Below, in pieces: positions 56,968 to 64,000 of a stretch of DNA of 64,000 bases; within the stretch, counting starts at the first letter, position 1; every line of letters begins with the position of its first letter. This DNA comes from an uncultured SAR86 cluster bacterium (lineage in GTDB: Bacteria; Pseudomonadota; Gammaproteobacteria; Magnimaribacterales; Magnimaribacteraceae). The position numbers and the translations under genes were made by a program. The DNA lies in NCBI GenBank assembly GCA_902618945.1, contig CACNCK010000002.1, forward strand, positions 62,001 to 126,000, read 5' to 3'. A model generated the notes under the pieces. It ran no database searches. It saw only the letters and a list, made by a program, of their open reading frames with translations, and was not told where the DNA came from.

Positions 56968-58080
56968 TCAAGAGTCTGGCTTTATAAGATATTTTTTTCC
57001 AGTTTCTTGCTTTGTATAAGAGCGGATATTCTCTAAATACAAGGTTTCTTCCAAAGAAATCATATTAGAATATTTACTTTCAAAGGTAGTGCTAATTTCA
57101 TCCGCTACTTTTTTTCGTAACTCTCCAAATCTTTCTGTTCCAATTCTTCCTATGAAAGGAGTAAGTAGCCAGCCACCCAATCCCCAAGAGAATCCAAAAG
57201 AACGCGTAAGTGTTGTTGGGTTTCTATCTAATCCCCCATAGATATAAACTTGTTTAAATTTATCAGAACCGTATCTGCTATATTCTGTCGCAGTTTTATT
57301 TGCTGCAACTTCCATCGCAGTTAATATTTGGCTGGATAGTTTTCCTCCTCCAGTTGCATCAAATCCTAAAGTTGATCCTGATTGAACAAGGGCCTCCACA
57401 AGATCATCCATAAAACTATCCAAACTTGAATTGCAGACATATTTCGCTCCCATAGATTTAAGCAAATTTACGTGTTCTTCTTTTCTAACTACATTCACCA
57501 AAGGTATGTCTTCCTCTAAGCAAATTTTGATTAGCATTTGTCCTAGATTAGATGCTGCTGCTGTATGAACAAGGCCGGTATGATTTTCCATTCTCATAGT
57601 CTCTACCATTCCCAGAGCAGTTAATGGATTAACAAAACAAGATGCAGCTTGTTCTGCCGTAGTCCCATCATTCATCACTAAGCAACTTGATGCTGGTACA
57701 CATCTATATTCAGAATACATTGCGCCCCCAGCTAGACCTACAGTTTTGCCTATCAAATGTTCTGCCCCTTTACCCGCAGATTCAACTATTCCAGAACCTT
57801 CGTTACCGACAGGCAAGTTTTGATCAAATCTTGCTGCAACAGATCTAATTAACCCATCTGGAACTTTCATTTCTACCACTGAACCTTTTTCAACTTCTTT
57901 TAGTGAAGAAACGTCTGCTGGTCCAACTAAGAGTCCCAAATCCGATGGATTTATGGGTGTTGCTTGAACCTTAATCAGTACCTCGCCATCATCAGGATCA
58001 GGTACATTTACTTCATCTAAAGATATAGTGAGTAAACCTTCCTTGGAGATTTTAGACTTGATTTGCTTTGATACTGTCAT
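56968..58080 (-). CDS. MDR-superfamily zinc-binding/quinone oxidoreductase-like dehydrogenase
   Basis: VKVQATPINPSDLGLL, GNEGSGIVESAGKGAEHLIGKTVGLAGGAMYSEY, GGG-containing Rossmann half. Confidence 0.87.
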   Translation of the reverse strand: MTVSKQIKSKISKEGLLTISLDEVNVPDPDDGEVLIKVQATPINPSDLGLLVGPADVSSLKEVEKGSVVEMKVPDGLIRSVAARFDQNLPVGNEGSGIVESAGKGAEHLIGKTVGLAGGAMYSEYRCVPASSCLVMNDGTTAEQAASCFVNPLTALGMVETMRMENHTGLVHTAAASNLGQMLIKICLEEDIPLVNVVRKEEHVNLLKSMGAKYVCNSSLDSFMDDLVEALVQSGSTLGFDATGGGKLSSQILTAMEVAANKTATEYSRYGSDKFKQVYIYGGLDRNPTTLTRSFGFSWGLGGWLLTPFIGRIGTERFGELRKKVADEISTTFESKYSNMISLEETLYLENIRSYTKQETGKKYLIKPDS

Positions 58081-58087
58081 GATTCAT

Positions 58088-58765
58088 TTAATTAAGACTT
58101 GTAACTTGATAGCTTTCAACTAATTTTCCGTATTTCTCTTCATCAAACCATTCCAATTGTTTTTCTTGCCATTCGGTATCACTCTCCAAAGATGAAAGAG
58201 ACTTTGCTTGGGCTTCTTCTGAAGTTGATAACATAACAAATTGATAATAATTTTTACTACCCAATCCATGCTGCCATAGATCAATGAGAAAGCCATGTTT
58301 TTCGAATATAATTTTTGCCTCTTCTAAAGCTTCTAGTGTTTCAGCTGCTTTACCTTTCTTTGGATCCCATATCCAAACCTGGACTATGTAATCTCCTGGA
58401 TCTATATCATCTAATGAAGTCATTTGGTAACTTCTTACTGGTTCAAGGATGTCTTGACTATTAAATTTTTCTAGATAAGGCGTCCAAGCTTCGGCAGTAT
58501 ATGCTTTTGCTCTATCTTCATATGTGTTGAAGAAGTCAACCCATAAGAACATTTTTTCTGCTCCTCTACCAATATTTTGTTGATGCACAATTACCAGTTG
58601 GTCATTTGCAAGACCAATATCTCTTCCTTCTCTCATCAATTCTGCAGCTTCTGCTAATTTACCGGGTTTGGCTTTATAGAAATAAGCATCAGCATAACCA
58701 GCAGAATATGCCGTTGAAAGAAAACCTATGCATAAAACTGCAACATAATATTTTAGTGATTTCAT
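58088..58765 (-). CDS. secreted protein with internal two-fold repeat (ABM/dimeric alpha-beta barrel-like)
   Basis: Signal peptide; halves end in VRSYQMTSL and VESYQVTSL. Confidence 0.7.
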   Translation of the reverse strand: MKSLKYYVAVLCIGFLSTAYSAGYADAYFYKAKPGKLAEAAELMREGRDIGLANDQLVIVHQQNIGRGAEKMFLWVDFFNTYEDRAKAYTAEAWTPYLEKFNSQDILEPVRSYQMTSLDDIDPGDYIVQVWIWDPKKGKAAETLEALEEAKIIFEKHGFLIDLWQHGLGSKNYYQFVMLSTSEEAQAKSLSSLESDTEWQEKQLEWFDEEKYGKLVESYQVTSLN

Positions 58766-58883
58766 AAAAACTCCAATTTCTTTAAGTTTATAAGATAACA
58801 GACAATAGTGCCTTCATGTAGTTTTTTAAAAGTCTTCTTTACACATGGCAACAAAAGAGTAAGGTAACTCGAGGAGAAAATTT

Positions 58884-59246
58884 ATGAAAAAAATATTAAC
58901 AATTCTAGTTTTATCATTACCGCTAACAATCTTTTCATCTACATTAGTGATTCTTGAATGTGAATTAATAGAGGATGGAACGATAGAAGACGTGAAAAGA
59001 ATTAATTCAGCATGGGTTAAGAGTGTGAATGAATTGAATGATAAACAAGTGAGTAGTCAAGTTTTGGAGGCAGTGTTGTCAGATAATATGGAAGGTTTTA
59101 TGTATATAGATACTTATGAAGATTCCATACATTGGGGACAAATTAGATATGAAATAAAAAATGGCACCATCCAAGATATCGACGAACAATTTGATGCAGT
59201 TTCTAAGTGTACCGCAGGTAAAATGTATGACGCTGAACAAAGTTGA
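58884..59246 (+). CDS. small secreted protein of unknown function
   Basis: Signal peptide and SD (GAGGAG); 120 aa. Confidence 0.7.
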   Translation: MKKILTILVLSLPLTIFSSTLVILECELIEDGTIEDVKRINSAWVKSVNELNDKQVSSQVLEAVLSDNMEGFMYIDTYEDSIHWGQIRYEIKNGTIQDIDEQFDAVSKCTAGKMYDAEQS

Positions 59247-59325
59247 TTATTCAAGTTATCACGGAGGTTAGCAGGTTCATATGTAGAATACATTTATAGA
59301 TTTTATGTATAATGCAAGGCCTTTT

Positions 59326-59401
59326 GCGGGTATCGTATAATGGCTTATTACCTCAGCCTTCCAAGCTGATGATGTCGGTTCGATTCCGACTACCCGCTCC
59401 A
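59326..59401 (+). tRNA. tRNA-Gly(TCC)
   Basis: GCGGGTA...TACCCGC-T-CCA, anticodon stem TCAGC/GCTGA with loop CTTCCAA, T-arm CGGTTCGATTCCG; CCA encoded. Confidence 0.97.
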
Positions 59402-59418
59402 ACTAAAAGTTTTATTAG

Positions 59419-59667
59419 ATGATAGTAACAATAGATATAAGTATGTATCCAAATAGGGAGGAATTTATTGAACCAATAAAAGGTTTTATTGAAATTATAA
59501 ATACTTTCCCAGAAATAAAGATAAAGACTTTTCCAACCAGTACTGTTATACAAGGAGAATATGCCTACACAATGAAAGCTGCACAAGATGCAATCTCCGA
59601 GGCTCATGTTAAATATGACAAAGCCATTTATGTTATGAAAATAATACCTGACTACGAAGCCTTATAA
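59419..59667 (+). CDS. thiamine-binding-like (MTH1187/YkoF family) protein
   Basis: MIVTIDISMYPNREEFIEPIKGFIEIINTFPEIKIKTFPTSTVIQGEY. Confidence 0.75.
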   Translation: MIVTIDISMYPNREEFIEPIKGFIEIINTFPEIKIKTFPTSTVIQGEYAYTMKAAQDAISEAHVKYDKAIYVMKIIPDYEAL

Positions 59668-59689
59668 AATTTCTTTGCTCTGTGTTCCT

Positions 59690-60109
59690 CTAGTTAGTGA
59701 CTCGTTTAGGCTGAGTATTCCAAATATAGACTAAAGAGTAAAACCAAAATCCATTGAGTAAAGGTTCTACAATGGCATCCACAACAGCTTTATCTAGAGC
59801 GAAACCAAGTAATAAGAAGCTCCAAGATGTAGCGATAGTAAAATGTCCAATCGTATAAATAACAGCTAATGTGCTTGTCTTAAGTCTTTTGTGAGCATAT
59901 TTGTGGAGAAGATAGAACCAAAATCCATTGATGATCGGTTCTAAGATAGCATCAGCAGACGCAACTAGAAAGCTCGCATTAAATATTAAAGTAGCGCAAA
60001 CCCAAGCAATGAAGACATGTCCGACAGTGTACAAAATTGAAAGACCGAAGCTACTTAGCGAATGGATTAGTGAGTTAATCCTGCTGACTTCTATTAAGAA
60101 CCTATTCAA
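59690..60109 (-). CDS. membrane protein with duplicated DUF2061-like unit
   Basis: Two copies of YT[VI]GH...A[DE]AI[LV]EP[IL][IL]NGFWFY. Confidence 0.75.
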   Translation of the reverse strand: MNRFLIEVSRINSLIHSLSSFGLSILYTVGHVFIAWVCATLIFNASFLVASADAILEPIINGFWFYLLHKYAHKRLKTSTLAVIYTIGHFTIATSWSFLLLGFALDKAVVDAIVEPLLNGFWFYSLVYIWNTQPKRVTN

Positions 60110-60202
60110 AATTTATCCCTTTTTTGTTTATTGTTTACTATTAATCTAAATAATATAACTCTAACAAGAATTAAAAAAATATCACTACCTACTTTAACTT
60201 TT

Positions 60203-60877
60203 TTACATGATTTGATTCCAAAGTTGCAATTCCTCAATTCTAAGGTAACTATTAATCTTCTTCACTTCCTGTAGAGTTGCAGATTCTTTGGGACCATAAT
60301 TGTGTCCAGGATAGATGATTGTTTCATCAGGAAGTTTAGAAAGTTTACGGAGACTATGGAACATATCTTCAGAGTTTGCACCAGGTAAATCAACCCTCCC
60401 ACATCCTTGAACAAATAGGGTATCTCCTGAGATAAGACTATTATTTACTTTGAAGCACTGAGACCCAGGTGTATGTCCTGGAGTATGAATAAACTCTATA
60501 TCATTATCTCCAATCTTAAAGTGATCTCCTGAATCTACTATATTCATATCTATGTTAGATAAACCAGTAACTTTTTTGAGACCATCGACCTCGTGTTTAT
60601 TGACAAAAGTTTTTACAGGTTCTTTTTCTAATACTTCAGCAAGGCCCTCAATTGAGTGTCCTCCCATACTTCCACCTACATGATCTGGGTGACAATGAGT
60701 TACCAAAACACACGAAAGTTTTAGATCTCTTGCTTGAATATGGTTGAGTAAACCTTCAACATCCCAAGCAGGATCAATTAAAGCCACTTCTCGAGTTTTT
60801 TTGGAACCTAACAAATAAATAAAGTTTTCCATTGGACCTATAAGTATTTGCTCAATATATAAATCATCATTAATCAT
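60203..60877 (-). CDS. MBL-fold metallo-hydrolase (glyoxalase II-like)
   Basis: THCHPDHVGG, HTPGHTPGSQCF, SGDTLFVQGCGRVD, YPGHNYG; ATG at 60877 has GAGGAAAG SD. Confidence 0.93.
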   Translation of the reverse strand: MINDDLYIEQILIGPMENFIYLLGSKKTREVALIDPAWDVEGLLNHIQARDLKLSCVLVTHCHPDHVGGSMGGHSIEGLAEVLEKEPVKTFVNKHEVDGLKKVTGLSNIDMNIVDSGDHFKIGDNDIEFIHTPGHTPGSQCFKVNNSLISGDTLFVQGCGRVDLPGANSEDMFHSLRKLSKLPDETIIYPGHNYGPKESATLQEVKKINSYLRIEELQLWNQIM

Positions 60878-60878
60878 A

Positions 60879-62159
60879 TTAACTTTCCTCTTTAAAAGTT
60901 TCTTCAAGGACTATTTTATCCTCTTTGTACTTTATTCCTGCTAGATAATAACAAGGAATGGATACAATACTAATGATTGAAAAAATTACCAGCATTAAAG
61001 TATAGGGCTCAGAGTAGCCAGAAGATCTGAGAATATCTGCACATAATCCTCCTCCTAACGAGCCAATGGTTAATCCAATTAGATTTAGTGTAAGGATATA
61101 AAATGATACGACTGTCGCTTTAATATTATCAGGAACTAGTTCTTGTACGGTAGAAAAGGTAGGCCCGAAGAAGCACCCTAATTGAAAATATCCTATGATG
61201 ATTCCTATCCAAAATACTGAGGTTCCTGGTTCCACAAATCTGTAGAATATTCCAATAGGTAAAGTTAGTAGTGCTAGCCAGAATAGAAACATAGGTCGTC
61301 CTTGGTTGGTATTTTCTTGCCACCAATCACTCAATATTCCACCTATTAAATTTCCTGATAGACCTGCAAATACACCTATCCAGCCAACAAGCTGAGCTAT
61401 CTCAGATCTTTCATATCCTCTTTCCTGAACTAACCAAAGTTGTTCAAAACCGGAAGCTCCAAGCACTATATGATAAAAAACACCTGCTACTATAGTGAAC
61501 CTTAAAGCGGATGAAGTTTTAAGAGCTTTTATTAGTGTCTTTACTATATTTGCAGTACTTTCCTTAGATAAAGTGGGATTTTTATTTTCGGATGTATTAC
61601 TTTGTCTTTTTCTGTCTTTAAAAAGTAGCGCACAGAGACCTAATAAGAGTCCAATGCCACCTAACAGATAAAAACAATTTCTCCATCCTAAGGATTCACC
61701 TAGATAACCAGCAATTAAGAGACTTACCCCTACACCAATTGGGACGCCCATATAATAAAATCCTGCGGCAAAACCCATTTTTTTTGATGGAAATGAGTCT
61801 GATAAAAGAGACATAGATGTTGGAGTGAGAATTGACTCGCCCACACCAATAAACATTCTTGGAAGCGCCATTGATATAAAACCTTTAGCTGCACCTGTGA
61901 GGGCAGTAAAAATACTCCACAAAACTACACCAAATGCTATGAGCTTTGGTCTATTCACCATATCTGCAAGAACGCCCATAAACAGACCTGCAATAGAATA
62001 AAAAACAATAAAAGGAACGGTTGTTAAGAATCCGTATTGAGTATCTGTGAGGCCCAAGTCAGGGACAATAAAATTAGCAAAGCTGGCAATGAGTTGACGA
62101 TCTACAAAATTTAGAAGATTCAGAAGTGTTAGGAAGAATAAAAGCCTATATGCGTTCAA
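60879..62159 (-). CDS. MFS transporter (Spinster-like)
   Basis: LLNLLNFVDRQLIASFANFIVPDLGLTDTQYGFLTTVPFIVFYSIAGLFMGVLAD, 12-TM pattern. Confidence 0.9.
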   Translation of the reverse strand: MNAYRLLFFLTLLNLLNFVDRQLIASFANFIVPDLGLTDTQYGFLTTVPFIVFYSIAGLFMGVLADMVNRPKLIAFGVVLWSIFTALTGAAKGFISMALPRMFIGVGESILTPTSMSLLSDSFPSKKMGFAAGFYYMGVPIGVGVSLLIAGYLGESLGWRNCFYLLGGIGLLLGLCALLFKDRKRQSNTSENKNPTLSKESTANIVKTLIKALKTSSALRFTIVAGVFYHIVLGASGFEQLWLVQERGYERSEIAQLVGWIGVFAGLSGNLIGGILSDWWQENTNQGRPMFLFWLALLTLPIGIFYRFVEPGTSVFWIGIIIGYFQLGCFFGPTFSTVQELVPDNIKATVVSFYILTLNLIGLTIGSLGGGLCADILRSSGYSEPYTLMLVIFSIISIVSIPCYYLAGIKYKEDKIVLEETFKEES

Positions 62160-62230
62160 AGGTACCTCTTTTACTAAAGATCATAGCATAGAGATTAGAT
62201 TTAATAATATTTGAAAAAATCTAATTCTAA

Positions 62231-62250
62231 GTGTTATAGTTGAGTAACAC
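62231..62250. promoter_or_regulatory. operator-like palindrome GTGTTA-N8-TAACAC upstream of the winged-helix-like gene
   Basis: GTGTTATAGTTGAGTAACAC, 15 nt before the ATG at 62266. Confidence 0.5.
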
Positions 62251-62265
62251 ACTCGGGATACTTAA

Positions 62266-62868
62266 ATGAAAATAAAAAGAGATTGGTCAAATTCAGATAT
62301 GAGGTCAGTAATGCGAGGAGAGGCTATGCATTATTTTTCAGGTGGCCAACATTATTATGTTTCAAAAGATTGGTACGTTTGGTTTCTGGGCAACTCAACA
62401 AGATATTCTATTTTTCATACCTTTCTTTGGAAATACGGAAATGGCGAAATGGTAAGTTATACAGACTTAACTAGAACGGAAAAGATTGGATCTCAAAGAT
62501 TAAAAATAGACTCTATCAAAGCTACAATAAGAGAGGGCTTAAATCTAGGTTATATACAAGCTTTTAAATCTGAAAAGGACAGAAGGGTAACTATGTATTC
62601 TTTCGATGATTCTATCTTACAAGAAGTAACAGATTATTGTTTTATGATGAGACGGAATCGCATGTGGGAGTCGGCATCATTTATCAGCCAAGGATCTACA
62701 GCAACTATTAATAAAGAACTTGCTAATGCAGGAATGAAGAAAGAGTGGTTTGATTCAATAAACAGCTTCATTTCTCTTTTAGCTGGAACAGCTAAAGCTG
62801 TTTTTGGTCAGGAACAGCTACCTAATGTGATTGCTATAGATAAAAATAAAAATAAAAATAAAAGCTAA
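62266..62868 (+). CDS. winged-helix (MarR-like) DNA-binding protein, putative
   Basis: SIFHTFLWKYGNGEMVSYTDLTRTEKIGSQRLKIDSIKATIREGLNLGYIQAFKSEKDRRVTMYSF resembles recognition helix plus wing; C-terminal KNKNKNKS. Confidence 0.6.
   Translation: MKIKRDWSNSDMRSVMRGEAMHYFSGGQHYYVSKDWYVWFLGNSTRYSIFHTFLWKYGNGEMVSYTDLTRTEKIGSQRLKIDSIKATIREGLNLGYIQAFKSEKDRRVTMYSFDDSILQEVTDYCFMMRRNRMWESASFISQGSTATINKELANAGMKKEWFDSINSFISLLAGTAKAVFGQEQLPNVIAIDKNKNKNKS
62841..62864 (+). repeat. hexanucleotide repeat TAAAAA x3 plus TAAAAG in the 3' end of the 62266 gene
   Basis: taaaaataaaaataaaaataaaag, encoding Lys-Asn repeats. Confidence 0.85.
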
Positions 62869-62935
62869 GAAATTAGCTGTAACTTTTAGTCTTTATTAAT
62901 CTTGTACTTGTACAAATTTTCTATAAGTTAATTAT

Positions 62936-62951
62936 GTTACATGGATGTAAC
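62936..62951. promoter_or_regulatory. palindrome GTTACATGGATGTAAC (GTTA-N8-TAAC)
   Basis: Perfect 7-bp inverted repeat with GG centre downstream of the winged-helix-like gene. Confidence 0.45.
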
Positions 62952-63027
62952 TTGAGTGGGCTCATTCTCTAGATTTCACCCATCCCTTCCCAGGATATAG
63001 TCTTTATTTTGGGCCCACTTTCACAAC

Positions 63028-63825
63028 TTAAGAATTCTCATTGAACATTGCCGTTCTTCCGCCATCAACTACGATATCTTGGCAACTGACAAAACTACCT
63101 GCATCACTAGCTAGATAGAGTGCAGCTTCTGCTATATCTGATGCTAGACCCGATCTTTTCAATGGTACTGCTTGAGCAAGATTACCTTCAAGTTTCTTTA
63201 ATTTTCTCTCATTTTCTTCAGCACTAAGTTTATTAGATACTCCTGAGCCACCCCAGAAGATTGGAGTGGCAATGGCTCCAGGTGATATCGCATTGACTCT
63301 TATATTATCTTTTCCAAGTTCAACTCCAGACATTTTTGTGAAATGAGTAACACCTGCTTTTAAAGCTGAATATAGAGGATCCCCTTGTCTATATCTAATT
63401 CCTGCAATACTTGAATTATTGATAATGCAACCTCCGCCATTTTCTCTCATGGGACCAATGGCATATCTGGTACCAAGAATGACACTAGCTAGTAGTAAAT
63501 GAACCCCATAATCAATATCCTTTTGAGTCACATTCTCAAGACCAGCTCCAACAGGCCCACCGGCATTATTAAACAGAATGTCCAGCTTACCTAAGTTTTC
63601 AGTTGTAAAAGAAATTGCCTTTTTTATATCTTCTTCTTTTGTTACATCCGATAAGCAATAAGAGGCATTTTCACCCAATTCCTTTGCTAATTTAGATCCT
63701 TTTTCTTCAGACCTACCTGAAATAACAACTTGTGCACCTTCTTCAATGAATAATCTAGCTGTCTCAGCTCCAATGCCACTGGTTCCGCCTGTAATAAGTG
63801 CTACTTTATTCTCTAGTCGACTCAT
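63028..63825 (-). CDS. SDR family oxidoreductase
   Basis: KVALITGGTSGIGAETARLFIEEGAQVVISGR, NNAGGPVGAG, YSALKAGVTHFTK, DIVVDGGRTAMF. Confidence 0.92.
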   Translation of the reverse strand: MSRLENKVALITGGTSGIGAETARLFIEEGAQVVISGRSEEKGSKLAKELGENASYCLSDVTKEEDIKKAISFTTENLGKLDILFNNAGGPVGAGLENVTQKDIDYGVHLLLASVILGTRYAIGPMRENGGGCIINNSSIAGIRYRQGDPLYSALKAGVTHFTKMSGVELGKDNIRVNAISPGAIATPIFWGGSGVSNKLSAEENERKLKKLEGNLAQAVPLKRSGLASDIAEAALYLASDAGSFVSCQDIVVDGGRTAMFNENS

Positions 63826-63826
63826 A

Positions 63827-64000
63827 TTAATTTTCTCCTTTTAAACATCTATATGTTTCGTTTATGAGTTCTAGTGATCTTCCATCGGCTGCAAAATTAT
63901 TTTTCATGTTATTCATGACATAAGAAATACCAATTTTGTTGATAGGATCTCCAAATCCACACGAACCCCCCCATCCGGAGTGGCCGAAAGAACTTTCCTC
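63827..64000 (-). CDS. serine hydrolase (beta-lactamase/EstB-like), C-terminal fragment, truncated by window edge
   Basis: Own translation of the reverse strand: ESSFGHSGWGGSCGFGDPINKIGISYVMNNMKNNFAADGRSLELINETYRCLKGEN; GHSGWGGS is typical of the family. Confidence 0.85.
   Translation of the reverse strand, partial: EESSFGHSGWGGSCGFGDPINKIGISYVMNNMKNNFAADGRSLELINETYRCLKGEN

Noticed and set aside
59353-59607. Minus-strand ORF ending LLVGAGSRNRTDIISLEG
   Set aside because: Antisense of tRNA-Gly and overlaps the YkoF-like gene.
1-64000. CRISPR array, prophage, insertion sequence or integron
   Set aside because: No regularly spaced direct repeats, no transposase/integrase/phage structural proteins, and tRNA flanks show no duplicated tRNA 3' ends by eye.

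Overview
The window is an AT-rich, gene-dense bacterial chromosome segment. Gene content (csrA, slyX, long-form queF, tesA, trhO, bolA-like, TonB-dependent receptors) points to a streamlined marine gammaproteobacterium, possibly SAR86-like; that placement is inference. I see about 54 protein genes, including two truncated at the window edges and one (csrA, 55 aa) missing from the ORF track. There are four tRNAs (Ala-GGC, Ser-GGA, Arg-ACG, Gly-TCC) and several intrinsic terminators. No rRNA, CRISPR array, insertion sequence or prophage was found. The main blocks are three TonB-dependent receptors (two close paralogs in tandem), a catabolic/transport stretch at about 20.6-36.4 kb (three GPH-type MFS transporters, a Gfo/Idh/MocA-aldo/keto reductase fusion, an AGPS-like FAD oxidase, an HD-domain protein, a GH3 enzyme, DUF3604), two CaiB-type CoA-transferases, and a MoxR/CoxE pair. 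The observations most worth following up are: (1) a structured 24.0-24.26 kb intergenic region with a strong terminator, an 11-nt perfect complement to the 16S rRNA 3' end, and a possible 26-codon micro-ORF; (2) a GTTA-N8-TAAC palindrome on both sides of an orphan winged-helix-like gene at 62.3 kb; (3) a protein with two complete 2OG-Fe(II) oxygenase motif sets; (4) a G8 tract inside a TonB receptor gene; (5) hairpins at the ribosome-binding regions of the TonB receptor genes. No searches or folding were run; family calls come from motif recognition.
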